Below are positions 26,526-35,887 of a stretch of 58,710 bases of DNA, one piece after another (position 1 is the stretch's first letter; each line of letters starts with the position of its first letter). The notes below the pieces were generated by a model. That model made no database searches. It saw only the letters and a list, made by a program, of their open reading frames with translations, and was not told where the DNA came from. The stretch spans positions 1 through 58,710 of the forward strand of contig JAEWSZ010000103.1 of the NCBI GenBank assembly GCA_023397905.1, read 5' to 3'. Source of the DNA: Bacillota bacterium. GTDB taxonomy: Bacteria; Bacillota; Clostridia; Acetivibrionales; DSM-1351. The position numbers and the translations under genes are program-made.

Positions 26526-26569
26526 AAAAACACCTTTCATGGGTATTAATTCCCCAAAGAAGGTGTTTT
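26526..26569 (-). terminator. Terminator after the sugar ABC transporter operon
   Basis: AAAACACCTT and AAGGTGTTTT pair around a loop that contains GGG and CCCC segments able to extend the stem, and on the minus strand the hairpin ends in TTTTT. It lies about 20 bases past the second permease stop codon. Confidence 0.85.
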
Positions 26570-26587
26570 GAAAACAGCAATACAATA

Positions 26588-27424
26588 TCAGCCTTTGATG
26601 GCTCCTGCAGTTAACCCGCTTATGATGTTTTTCTGGGCAAACACGTATGCCACTATTATGGGAAGCGAAGCGAACAGCACATATCCGAAAACATATCCCC
26701 AGCGGGATGAAAACATGCCTATGGACGTATATATCCCGGTGGTCACCGTGGCGTGCTTCCCGCCGCCCAGGACAATCAAGGGGGTATAAAAGTCATTCCA
26801 GATGCCCAGTCCCACAAAAATTCCCGTTGTGGTGGTACAGGGTTTTACCAGGGGCATTATTATCTGCCAGAATATCCGGAATTCCCCTGCGCCGTCTATT
26901 GATGCAGCCTCTTCCAGTTCCTGCGGAATGGATTTTATAAAGCCATGGTACATAAATACCGAAAACATTATATTTCCTGATATAAATACCAGTATTATCC
27001 CGGGAAAAGTCCCTATCATATCCGCCCTTTTCAGTATTTGGATTACCCCTATGAAAGCCATCTGATAGGGTATCATCAGGCCAAAAATGAAGTACACATA
27101 TAGGAAATTGGCTATTTTCGTTTTATTTCTTGAAGTGTAAAAAGCCGCCATGGACGATACCGCAATTGTCACAGTCAGGGCAAAAACAACTATTATAAGC
27201 GTATTTCCGTACATTCTGATAATATTCGCGCTGGGGTCGGTCAATACGTATTTGATATTTTCAAGCGTCCCCGGAATTGGCAGCATAAGGGGAGTTCTGA
27301 TAATGGCTTCATCGGTTTTAAATGCTCCGATAAGCGTAATATATATGGGTATTACGAAAATAACTGCCAGGACGGTAATAACAAATCCTGAAATTATATT
27401 TTGCAAGCGTATTTTTGCTCTCAT
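26588..27424 (-). CDS. Carbohydrate ABC transporter permease (MalG/LacG-like)
   Basis: A 278-residue membrane protein with six helices. The cytoplasmic EAA loop EEAASIDGAGEFRIFWQIIMP (about 190-210) docks the ATPase; this spacing and the motif are typical of CUT1 sugar importers. It follows the other permease by one base. No ATPase gene is in the operon, so it probably uses a shared MsmK-type ATPase encoded elsewhere, which is common in Clostridia. Confidence 0.93.
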   Translation of the reverse strand: MRAKIRLQNIISGFVITVLAVIFVIPIYITLIGAFKTDEAIIRTPLMLPIPGTLENIKYVLTDPSANIIRMYGNTLIIVVFALTVTIAVSSMAAFYTSRNKTKIANFLYVYFIFGLMIPYQMAFIGVIQILKRADMIGTFPGIILVFISGNIMFSVFMYHGFIKSIPQELEEAASIDGAGEFRIFWQIIMPLVKPCTTTTGIFVGLGIWNDFYTPLIVLGGGKHATVTTGIYTSIGMFSSRWGYVFGYVLFASLPIIVAYVFAQKNIISGLTAGAIKG

Positions 27425-27425
27425 A

Positions 27426-28283
27426 TCAACTTTCCACCTCCGCCTTTTTGGATATTCTTAATTGAATCAGAGATATAACTACGATGGTCAGAAATAATAG
27501 CAGCGACATGGCAGAGCTGTAGCCGATTTCATTTGAACCGAATGCCCTTTTGAATACTGTCAGTACGATGGTCTCGGTATCAAAGCCCGGGCCTCCGCCC
27601 GTGAGTATCATGGGTGTGTCAAACAGCTTGAAGCCGTTCATCACACTGAGCAGTGTGCATATGGTGATTCCGGGTATGATCATTGGAATGGTCACATTTG
27701 TAAATTTGTCCCAGTTGTTTCCGCCGTCGATTATGCAGGCCTCGTACAGATCCTTTGGAACCGTCTGCAAATGGGCCAGGTATATGACCATATAAAAGCC
27801 CAGATTCCTCCATATCTCGACCGCTATAATGCAGGCGATGGCATGGCTTTTTTCGCCGAAGAAATCCTGGGGCTCCACGCCGAATTGGGAAATTACCGTA
27901 TTTATTACTCCCGTATATGAAAGCAATGCATTCCATGCGAATGAAATTGCCACTGAGCTCATTAGAACAGGTATGAAAAAAATGCTCCTGAACAGGTTGG
28001 TCAATGTCTTTGCCTTATCCAGCAATATGGCCAGAACAAGGCCCAGGACGTTGACCACAATAACTACCGCAACCGTTATTATCAAAGTTACCTTTGACGA
28101 ATTGAGAAATCTTTCATCCGATATCAGTTCAATAAAGTTTTCCAGACCGATAAATCTGAAATTGAGCGTCATCCCGTTGTAATTTGTAAAACTGAAAAAG
28201 AAAACTATTAGCATGGGGATTATCATTAAGGCGGTATATATTACAAGGGCTGGCAACGCAAAAAGTATAGATCTTCTTTTCAT
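27426..28283 (-). CDS. Sugar ABC transporter permease (MalF/UgpA-like)
   Basis: About 285 residues with six membrane helices and the EAA loop YEACIIDGGNNWDKFTNVTIP. The start MKRRSILFALPAL is chosen because GGGAGAG lies just before it; the longer open frame runs back into the MITE-like element. The ribosome binding site lies outside the element, whose left end is only 18 bases upstream. Substrate not shown; a plant-derived oligosaccharide is plausible. Confidence 0.92.
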   Translation of the reverse strand: MKRRSILFALPALVIYTALMIIPMLIVFFFSFTNYNGMTLNFRFIGLENFIELISDERFLNSSKVTLIITVAVVIVVNVLGLVLAILLDKAKTLTNLFRSIFFIPVLMSSVAISFAWNALLSYTGVINTVISQFGVEPQDFFGEKSHAIACIIAVEIWRNLGFYMVIYLAHLQTVPKDLYEACIIDGGNNWDKFTNVTIPMIIPGITICTLLSVMNGFKLFDTPMILTGGGPGFDTETIVLTVFKRAFGSNEIGYSSAMSLLLFLTIVVISLIQLRISKKAEVES

Positions 28284-28300
28284 AGACTCTCCCATATTTT

Positions 28301-28712
28301 GTACAATGGGATGCGGCAAAATAACAGCTCAATAAATGTAAAAAATTTATTTTAACAGGTCCTCCCGCATTGACTTGCAGCCAATGTGCAGCACAAAGTA
28401 CACCGCGCCTCAATAGCTTCGTCTTAGTGCAGTATTTGAATTATCTGTAATGGCTCAGCCTTGATATTTTAGCTGTCGCTCGCATTCGCCGTCCGGGCTC
28501 ATAGTTCGCTAAAACAGACCTCCTGTCTGTTTTACAGCTTATATACCAATTCTTTGCCAACAGCTAAAATCAAATCCTGCAATGCGCTCAGCTATTGATG
28601 CACGCCATACCTTTACGTGCTTCCCATTGATATAAGTTGTGCTTGCGGACCGGGAAAGGCTAGATTTTTTACATATATCGAACTATACTTATTTTGCAGC
28701 ACCCATATGTAC
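28301..28712. mobile_element. MITE-like inverted-repeat element, copy 2 (about 412 bp), with a nested inverted-repeat insert
   Basis: The outer ends, GTACAATGGGATGCGGCAAA and the inverse of CAGCACCCATATGTAC, match over most of 45 bases, including GCAAAATAA and an ATGTAAAAAAT block. The left inner arm shares GGTCC...CAATG...AGCAC...CAATAGCT with copy 1 (25 identical bases at 28410-28434). A degenerate inverted form of the same arm runs from about 28670 back to 28580, so the whole piece is a long imperfect palindrome. Inside, 28462-28573 is bounded by TTGATATTTTAGCTG and CAGCTAAAATCAA and holds a perfect stem AAAACAGAC / GTCTGTTTT at 28511-28533. No protein is encoded. It separates the binding-protein gene from the permease genes. 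Confidence 0.6.
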
Positions 28713-28722
28713 AAATTAGTTC

Positions 28723-30048
28723 TTATTTGTTGATCAATTTTTGATATTCCTTGTCCATATCGTCAAGAGTCTTAGAAATATCCGCGCCTCTGTATATGGC
28801 CTGAATTGAATTGTTATAAAAATCTCCGAAGCCCGCCGGCAATGCATCGTCCCCTGCCAATCCCGGGAAATCCATAACCGGAGTAAGCCCTTCGATGGAC
28901 TTGTTAAATTCAGCAACCGCAGGCGTTGAATCATAGGTTACAGGTGTCTTTGTAACACTCATCAGATTGTCGTTCTGCAGATACTTCTTGTAAAGCTCCT
29001 GATTGTCCACAATACAGTACTTAACCACCTGCCATGCCTTATCCACAACCTTGCTGCTGCTGAATACGGCCCAGGTGCTGGTAGTGGCGCCTATGCTCTT
29101 AACGCCCGACACCTGAGGGATCGGGAATATTCCGATTTCAAAATCAGGCTTTTGTTCAAGAGTGTCTATCTGGGGAGCCATCCAGGAGCCGTTGAGTATT
29201 ATGGCCGCCGTACCCTTGAAGAATTCATCCACAGCCTGCGTGTATGCAAAAGAATTGGAGCCCTTGTACCAGTATCCCTTTGTTGTCAGCTCCTGGAATC
29301 TTTTTAATGAATCGACCATTGAAGGGCTGTTCCATTTAACCTTGCCGGTTTTCAGGTCGGTTAAAAAGTTGGGGTTGGCGTCTATGACATCCGGCTGCAG
29401 TACTGCCGTAGCATATCCAAACGCGTCAAACCACGCTTCTTTGCAGCCCATTAAAGGCGCATAGCCTTTTGCTTTGAGCTTTTCGCATGCGTCCAGGAAA
29501 GCGGCCCAGGTTTTGGGAACCTCGGTGATCCCGGCGTCTGTGAACATCTTTTTATTGTAATACGCCTGTGATTTGATCTGCAGGCTCGCAGGCATGACAA
29601 CCACCTTTCCGTTTACCTTTGAAATGGCGGAATCCTGTATATTGGACAGCAGGTCGGCGGGAACTTCCGCATATGCGCCTTCCACGTTGCTGAAGGTTTC
29701 ACTGTCCGCCGTTAAAATATCCGGTGCGTCTCCGGCGGCATATTTTGATTTTATCCATACCAGTCTGTCGGTTCCGGGTGCGAGAACCATTTCTATTGTC
29801 ACGCCGGGATTATCACTTTCAATTGTCTTTTTGTATTCATCCCAGAATTGAGCCGTATATGTAGGCGTAGATATGCCTTCCATCTTCACGGTCATCTTTT
29901 CCACATTTGTATTGCTGCTCGAAGCCGCCGCGGAAGCGGTGGTGTTTGAAGCTGAAGTATCTGTACCGGCGGTATCACTGGAACCGCATGCCGATACGAT
30001 CGCCGCTGACATGGCCAGAACAAGAAATAAGCTTATAACCTTTTTCAT
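28723..30048 (-). CDS. Extracellular solute-binding lipoprotein of a sugar ABC importer
   Basis: A 441-residue family-1 solute-binding protein. Signal sequence and lipobox AAIVSAC put the lipid-bearing cysteine at about residue 21, followed by a Ser/Thr/Ala linker. TYTAQFWDEYKKTIESDNPG and later AAIILNGSWMAPQID are usual in CUT1 binding proteins; the latter contains the helix-capping loop near the sugar site. AGGAGG lies before the ATG. It would capture a sugar outside the cell and pass it to the two permeases. Confidence 0.94.
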   Translation of the reverse strand: MKKVISLFLVLAMSAAIVSACGSSDTAGTDTSASNTTASAAASSSNTNVEKMTVKMEGISTPTYTAQFWDEYKKTIESDNPGVTIEMVLAPGTDRLVWIKSKYAAGDAPDILTADSETFSNVEGAYAEVPADLLSNIQDSAISKVNGKVVVMPASLQIKSQAYYNKKMFTDAGITEVPKTWAAFLDACEKLKAKGYAPLMGCKEAWFDAFGYATAVLQPDVIDANPNFLTDLKTGKVKWNSPSMVDSLKRFQELTTKGYWYKGSNSFAYTQAVDEFFKGTAAIILNGSWMAPQIDTLEQKPDFEIGIFPIPQVSGVKSIGATTSTWAVFSSSKVVDKAWQVVKYCIVDNQELYKKYLQNDNLMSVTKTPVTYDSTPAVAEFNKSIEGLTPVMDFPGLAGDDALPAGFGDFYNNSIQAIYRGADISKTLDDMDKEYQKLINK

Positions 30049-30188
30049 TATTGAGCCTCCTGTAAATTATTTTCGAGAAAATTGCAGCGCGCAGGCAATA
30101 ATTCTTTACACATATAAGTCTAACACGTATATTTGCCCAATAATATTTCAAAAACTTGAGTTTAATTGCAATAATTAAACAATAGGAT

Positions 30189-32012
30189 CTATGTAAATTT
30201 TTTCATCTCTTCCCTTTCCATAGCGGGGATTTTCAGATTTACCGCCGTTCCTTCCCCCTTGGCGCTGGTAATATCAAGCCCGTATTCGTTTCCGAATATC
30301 AGCCGTATCCTGTCATGGACATTTTTTACGCCGATCCTGTAATAATCCCGGCTGTTTCCCACTTCGTTCAGGTCATTGCTGAGCTCCTGAAGCTCTTCCT
30401 CATCCATTCCGATCCCGTTGTCGGTTACAGATATGTCAAGCAGCCCGCCGTTCTTGCAGCATTTAATATTTATCCTGCCCATGCCCTCTATGTTGCTTAC
30501 GCCGTGTACGACGGAATTTTCAACTATGGGCTGCAGCAAAAGCTTTGGAATCCCGAGATTCAAAATATTTTCTGCTATATCTAGCTTAACATCCAGATTT
30601 CCGTCAAAACGGTATTTTATAAGCTCCAGATATGAAGATATATAATCCAGCTCATCTTCCAGGCTTACTATCTTATCCCTGGTCTTTACATTCCACCTGA
30701 ATATGCTCCCCAAAGTGGTGAGCATGCTGCTTATCTCCTCCTGGCCCTCCATTACCGCTTTCATTTTTATACTTTCCAAAGTATTGTACAAAAAATGCGG
30801 GTTTATCTGGGACTGCAAAACCTCCAGTTCTGAATTCTTACGGTTGATTTCAGCAAAATATTCCCGCTTTATAAAATTATTCAGCCTATGGCACATTTCA
30901 TTAAAAATAATGCTGAGCTGACCGATTTCATCTTTTGACCTGACAGGTATTTTTATATCCAGATTTCCGCCCTGGACCTTTCTCATATACCTGATAAGGG
31001 TCTTGATCCGCTTGTTGAATAAAAGCGATATGACCGTGGTAATCACGATACCCGCCAATAAGCTCACTATCAGCAGCATTATCATCTCTCTCCTCAGCCC
31101 CGCCAACTTTTTCCATGCGAAGTCCGAGGGAAGGATATTGACTATTGTCAGCTTTCCGTTATCAAGCTTGTCAGTGGTCACAATGCATGGTTTGTCCAGA
31201 AAAACCTCCTTGTTGGACAGATTTTTTATTTTGTCATAGTATACGTAATTTTCACCCAAGCCCTGAAATTCATGTTCCGAGCTGAACAGCACCCTTCCGT
31301 CTTCATCCAGTATCAATAATTCCCCATTCAGGTTGCCCTCAAATTCCCTGTAGGACTTTCTGAAGGTGTCCAGCTCCACATTTATGATAAAATTGCCGAT
31401 ACTGACTGTACTTGAAGGATTATTGGGATCATATATATTTCCTATAAATGTTATGGCGTCCTTGCTGCCGTTTAATATGTATCTGGATGGATTGTCGGCT
31501 ATTACGTCCAGTTTGTCCTTATTGCTCCTGACCTTGATAATATTTTTATCGGCGCGGAAATCATACCTGGTTTTGGCCATACGCCCATACTTGCTGCTGC
31601 TCTGGAATATCAGGTTGTCGGAACTGATTATTATAAAATCCAGGATGTCGCTGTTGGCGCTGGTGACCGCATTTAAGTAATTATTTACCTTTTGGGTGAC
31701 GTCATTGTCGTAGTACAGGTCCTGGTCCTTATTGATCTTCCTGATGGTTTCTATCATCTCTTTCTGGCTGTACATTCCCACAATGGTATCGCTGAGGATT
31801 TTTTTGTATATGTCTCCGGTGTACTCATTCAGTTTATTGAAGGCTTCCATTTCATACTTTATGTCGCCTTCTCTGATCATCGGAATAAAATATGAATACT
31901 GGATATAAAACATAATGCTTACCGAAAAAGTAAGCATTAGTGAATATGTGGTGACAAGCTTAACAAAATAACTGATCCTGCCATTATTTTTTAATGTTTT
32001 TATAAATCCCAT
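30189..32012 (-). CDS. YesM/LytS-type sensor histidine kinase
   Basis: About 607 residues. Membrane helices near 12-35 and 300-322 enclose a double-Cache-like outside domain; HAMP follows (to about 375). The kinase motif QINPHFLYNTLESIKMKAV with its phosphoacceptor histidine, and the ATPase motifs LLLQPIVENSVVHG and DNGIGM, are those of the His_kinase family linked to AraC-type regulators. The ATG of MGFIKTLKNN is preferred to the GTG at 32021. It probably senses an outside sugar or the loaded binding protein. Confidence 0.93.
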   Translation of the reverse strand: MGFIKTLKNNGRISYFVKLVTTYSLMLTFSVSIMFYIQYSYFIPMIREGDIKYEMEAFNKLNEYTGDIYKKILSDTIVGMYSQKEMIETIRKINKDQDLYYDNDVTQKVNNYLNAVTSANSDILDFIIISSDNLIFQSSSKYGRMAKTRYDFRADKNIIKVRSNKDKLDVIADNPSRYILNGSKDAITFIGNIYDPNNPSSTVSIGNFIINVELDTFRKSYREFEGNLNGELLILDEDGRVLFSSEHEFQGLGENYVYYDKIKNLSNKEVFLDKPCIVTTDKLDNGKLTIVNILPSDFAWKKLAGLRREMIMLLIVSLLAGIVITTVISLLFNKRIKTLIRYMRKVQGGNLDIKIPVRSKDEIGQLSIIFNEMCHRLNNFIKREYFAEINRKNSELEVLQSQINPHFLYNTLESIKMKAVMEGQEEISSMLTTLGSIFRWNVKTRDKIVSLEDELDYISSYLELIKYRFDGNLDVKLDIAENILNLGIPKLLLQPIVENSVVHGVSNIEGMGRINIKCCKNGGLLDISVTDNGIGMDEEELQELSNDLNEVGNSRDYYRIGVKNVHDRIRLIFGNEYGLDITSAKGEGTAVNLKIPAMEREEMKKFT

Positions 32013-32035
32013 AAAGACCACATCCCCATGATTTA

Positions 32036-33625
32036 TTAGACTTGCCGGATTTCGCCCGGAGTGACCCCCATGACCTTTTTAAAAACCGTGAAAAAATAGC
32101 TTGTATTCACAAAGCCCACCATTTCAGTTATGTCCCTGATTTTGATATTGGTTTCCAGCAGCAGTTTTTTGGCCTCCTGGATTCTGACCTGATTCAGATA
32201 ATCCGAAAAAAACATGCCCGTTTCGTTTTTAAATATCCTTCCCATGTGAACGGCGCTGACATCCATCCGGTTTGCCAGGGTTTTAAGACAGATATCCTGA
32301 TTGCCGTAGTTGTCCCTGATATAGGTCATAACATAGTCTACCGTTTTGGAGTACTTCTTGTTCTGCCGGCGTCTAATAGCCTCTATCACCTTTAACCCGA
32401 TATCCGCCGACAGCTTTTTCAGTTCTTCTATGTCTTCGGCCTTTGATATGCTCCAGAATACCATATATTCGTTGTGATTTATTATCTTCTCGGTATCTAT
32501 GAAAAACTCCCTTGCCTTATGGAATATAGTGATGATGATTTTCATTGTGATATTTCTGACCTGCTCTGGGCTTATGCCGGTGCCCTGGGCTTTTATGCCG
32601 GAATACACCCTGTCTATGCAGCTGTTCAGATCATCCTCCTGAAGGGCTGCAATGCAGTTTTCTATCCATTCCACATATAAATTTTCGTTTTCATGTTTTT
32701 CCTCAAAACGGTTCTGAATATCGGTGTATTGTATGATTTTGTCCAGCCCGTACACTATTTTGTAATCAAGAGTCTGTACGGCCTGTTCATAGGATTGGTG
32801 AAGATATTTTTGTGATTCGACCACCTCCCCCAATGCTACGGTGGAATGTATCCCCAGTTGGCTCATAACTCCCTGCTGGCATCTGGAAAGTAAGCTTTTA
32901 TTCAATTCCTGCCTTTCCAAAACCCAACTGAAAATGAATACTATCCTTTCATTGGAATCTATAAAGGTGATGCAATCCGAACATGGATTCACAACCCTTT
33001 CGCATATTTCCAATATGGAGGACCGAAGATCCTTTCCCTCTTCCGCCTCTCCCTCCGGGCTGCTTCTGTCATTTATCAGATAGGGCTGGAATATGGCCAC
33101 CTGCATGCCTGATTTCCAGATATCCAGCTCAAGGAGCTCGGATCTGTCCTTTAACTCGTTCAGCCTGATTTCATTTTTTATGATTCGGTTGAGAGTGTTA
33201 TTCCTTAAATAAGTCAGTCCCGCCCTGCTCTGTATATCCGATATGCGCTTTGATTCCATATCCTCAAGCATATCCCTGATTGTATTTATCAGTTCCTCTT
33301 TGTTGACGGGCTTTAACAGATAGTTCTCCGCTCCCAGCTTCATGGCGTTTTTTACAAAGCTGAAATCGTCAAAACCGCTTAAAACTATAATTCTGACATC
33401 CAATTTTCTTTTATTGATCTCCTTGATCAATTCAATTCCGTCCATTACCGGCATTTTAATATCGGTAATTATAACGCTTATATGGTTTTCCTCCAGTTTT
33501 TTGAGGGCATCGACGCCATTTATGGCCTCTCCGGCAATTTCAAGGCCGTATTCCTCCCATTCGATCAACCTTGATAAACCCTGTCTGATTCTGATTTCAT
33601 CATCTACAATCATTACTCTGTGCAC
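32036..33625 (-). CDS. YesN-type response regulator with AraC DNA-binding domain
   Basis: The 529-residue protein has a receiver domain (1-120) with D8, D9, D55 (ITDIKMPVMDG) and K105-type lysine in LLKPVNKEE, a long middle region (120-420) of unknown fold, and an AraC helix-turn-helix pair (about 425-527) containing LANRMDVSAVHMGRIFKNE and EMVGFVNTSYFFTVFKK. It precedes the kinase gene by 24 bases. Together they most likely activate the sugar importer downstream. Confidence 0.95.
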   Translation of the reverse strand: MHRVMIVDDEIRIRQGLSRLIEWEEYGLEIAGEAINGVDALKKLEENHISVIITDIKMPVMDGIELIKEINKRKLDVRIIVLSGFDDFSFVKNAMKLGAENYLLKPVNKEELINTIRDMLEDMESKRISDIQSRAGLTYLRNNTLNRIIKNEIRLNELKDRSELLELDIWKSGMQVAIFQPYLINDRSSPEGEAEEGKDLRSSILEICERVVNPCSDCITFIDSNERIVFIFSWVLERQELNKSLLSRCQQGVMSQLGIHSTVALGEVVESQKYLHQSYEQAVQTLDYKIVYGLDKIIQYTDIQNRFEEKHENENLYVEWIENCIAALQEDDLNSCIDRVYSGIKAQGTGISPEQVRNITMKIIITIFHKAREFFIDTEKIINHNEYMVFWSISKAEDIEELKKLSADIGLKVIEAIRRRQNKKYSKTVDYVMTYIRDNYGNQDICLKTLANRMDVSAVHMGRIFKNETGMFFSDYLNQVRIQEAKKLLLETNIKIRDITEMVGFVNTSYFFTVFKKVMGVTPGEIRQV

Positions 33626-33760
33626 ATAACTCAGCCCCTTTTCAGAATTTAATTCAAAGCTTCTATGGTATAGGGAATGTTTTACATATTTTTTGTGTAC
33701 CGCTACTTCCTTGTACTTCAGGCATTAAACAAGCGCAAAATTTTTATGCTTTCCATACAA

Positions 33761-33796
33761 CAAAATAAAGGCAACCAATTTTTATATCCGGCTGCC
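33761..33796 (-). terminator. Probable terminator after ecfT
   Basis: GGCAACC and GGCTGCC are imperfect inverse copies around a 13-base loop; on the minus strand the stem is followed by TTTATTTTG. It lies about 150 bases past the ecfT stop. The rest of 33626-33950 is AT-rich, holds no gene, and should contain the promoter of the response-regulator gene, though no strong match to consensus was seen. Confidence 0.5.
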
Positions 33797-33950
33797 GTTT
33801 GAAATGCTAAATAGTATGAATAAGTTATGATTAAAGCCAATTGTGCAATTTATTGCAAATAGTCCTGCACCTACATATTAAATATAGAACCCCCGGATGG
33901 TAATGTCAATTTTCAATATTAAACAATTAATTTAAAAATTAAACACATTT

Positions 33951-34751
33951 CTAAATAACATACTGCATTACCAGAACCCAGGCCATAAATATGGCCGTAA
34001 TGACGGTTACCACCAGATCGTTTCTGGTGAAGCTCAGCTGCTTCATCCTCGTCCTGCCCTCACTGCCCCTGTAGCATCTCGCTTCCATGGCTGTGGCCAG
34101 TTCGTCGGCACGCCTGAAGGCGCTGATAAACAGAGGCACAAGCACAGGTATAAAGCTCTTTGCCCGCTCTATGATATTGCCGCTGTCAAAATCGGCGCCC
34201 CTTGAGGACTGGGCTTTGATTATCTTGTCGGTCTCCTCAAGAAGTGTTGGAATAAACCGCAGGGCTATTGTCATCATCATGGCTATTTCATGAACGGGGA
34301 CCTTTATTTTTCCAAGCGGCCCCATGAGCTTCTCAATTCCGTCCGTAAGCACTATGGGAGTGGTGGTATATGTTAGAAGGCCTGCTATGATAATCAGGAG
34401 GAAAAGCCTTATAGCCATTTTTATGGCCACATCCAGTCCTTCATATGTTGGCCTGATAAAGCCGTATTGAAAAATCGGCGTTCCCCTTATGGTAAACATA
34501 TTTATGACCCCGGCAAATATAACGATAAATATTATGGGTTTTAAACCTTTTAAAACAAATTTCACAGGTATATTCGAGGAAACGACTGTCAGCGCCGTGA
34601 ACAGCGTCAGAAGCAAATATCCCCAATATGTATTTATCATGAATATAAATATCATCATTACAAATGTCAGTATTATTTTTGTACGCGGGTCAGCCCTGTG
34701 CAGAAGGGAATCCCCCGGCACATACTGGCCTATTGTTATATCTCTTATCAT
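33951..34751 (-). CDS. ecfT: Energy-coupling factor transporter transmembrane protein EcfT
   Basis: About 266 residues, starting MIRDITIGQYVPGDS; the open frame runs 29 codons further upstream without homology. Five to six membrane helices and two cytoplasmic motifs, SSRGADF and EARCYRG, which couple ATP hydrolysis by EcfA1/A2 to the substrate-binding S component. With the ATPases it forms the shared module that imports vitamins and metals. It follows ecfA2 by about 120 bases. Confidence 0.95.
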   Translation of the reverse strand: MIRDITIGQYVPGDSLLHRADPRTKIILTFVMMIFIFMINTYWGYLLLTLFTALTVVSSNIPVKFVLKGLKPIIFIVIFAGVINMFTIRGTPIFQYGFIRPTYEGLDVAIKMAIRLFLLIIIAGLLTYTTTPIVLTDGIEKLMGPLGKIKVPVHEIAMMMTIALRFIPTLLEETDKIIKAQSSRGADFDSGNIIERAKSFIPVLVPLFISAFRRADELATAMEARCYRGSEGRTRMKQLSFTRNDLVVTVITAIFMAWVLVMQYVI

Positions 34752-34871
34752 ATGAAATCCAGGGAATGGCCTCCCTGATCCAGCTCCTTTCAATTCAAGC
34801 TCGCTCCGGCGTACCCGGCTCCCGTCCAATACCGGCAATAGAGCCTCTTATCCGTATTTACCGGTCCGAAT

Positions 34872-35714
34872 CTACGCCTTCAACAGTTTTGCAAGCTCAC
34901 TTGCCGCTGCTTCAACAGTAAAAATATTTTCATTTATTTCAGGAAATATGGTCTTCAGCCGCTTCATCAAATAGGTTATCTGCGGAGCCGACAGGCCGAT
35001 CCTCTCCAGTTCTTCAGGCTGTGTATATACTTCACCGGAGGGTTTGTCCATAAATACTGTACCTTCATTCATTACTATGACCCTGTCCGCAAGCTTTGCG
35101 ATATCCTCCATGCTGTGAGAAACAAGAATAACAGTCATATTATAGTCTTTGTGGAGCCTTTTGATGTATCCGAATATCTCATCCCGGCCGCTGGGATCCA
35201 ATCCCGCCGTGGGTTCATCCAATACCAGTATTTTAGGCGTCATTGCCACAACTCCGGCTATAGCGACTCTCCTCTTCTGCCCGCCTGAGATCTCAAAAGG
35301 GGACTTTTCAAGTACCGTATCATCCAGTCCCACCGAGTATATTGCAGAATTGACTCTCTCATCGATTTCCTTCTGGGACAGTCCCTGCTTGACCAGGCCA
35401 AAGGATATATCCTTCTTCACGGTGTCTTCAAACAGCTGGTGTTCCGGATACTGGAATACAATGCCTACCTGACGCCTTAATTCCTTCAGATCCTTCTGCT
35501 TGGTGTCAATACCGTTTATTATGACGCGGCCTCCCGAAGGCTTCAGAATTCCGTTGAAATGCTGTATTAACGTAGATTTTCCCGAACCCGTATGGCCTAT
35601 TATTCCAATGAACTCTCCGTCGTCTATACTGATATTTATATCATGCAATGCATTTTTTTCAAATGGACCGCCGTTCATGTAAGTAAAAGACAGGTCCTCT
35701 ATTTTAATCGGCAT
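34872..35714 (-). CDS. ecfA2: Energy-coupling factor transporter ATPase EcfA2
   Basis: About 280 residues; the start MPIKIEDLSFTY has GGGAG six bases upstream. Walker A GHTGSGKS, signature ISGGQKRR, Walker B LVLDEPTAGLDP and switch VSHS are intact. The N-terminal MNGGPFEKNALHDINISI is the EcfA2-type A-loop region. It pairs with EcfA1 as an asymmetric ATPase under EcfT. It is separated from ecfA1 by an opposite-strand methyltransferase gene, which is unusual. Confidence 0.95.
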   Translation of the reverse strand: MPIKIEDLSFTYMNGGPFEKNALHDINISIDDGEFIGIIGHTGSGKSTLIQHFNGILKPSGGRVIINGIDTKQKDLKELRRQVGIVFQYPEHQLFEDTVKKDISFGLVKQGLSQKEIDERVNSAIYSVGLDDTVLEKSPFEISGGQKRRVAIAGVVAMTPKILVLDEPTAGLDPSGRDEIFGYIKRLHKDYNMTVILVSHSMEDIAKLADRVIVMNEGTVFMDKPSGEVYTQPEELERIGLSAPQITYLMKRLKTIFPEINENIFTVEAAASELAKLLKA

Positions 35715-35887
35715 GTCAAACTCCCGTATAAAAGCAATTTTGATTGTTTTCAATTTATAATACCACAAATGCATGTAAAAAGTGAATAGCGTATTGCAAT
35801 ATACCGCTTTTGTATTATTGCCGGATATATATTATAATAAAATAACATTATTCAAATACTATTGATATTTAAGGAGTGACTGCCCCG

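Noticed and set aside
33626..33950. Vitamin riboswitch for the ECF module
   Set aside because: The sequence is AT-rich without recognisable aptamer motifs and lies downstream, not upstream, of ecfT.
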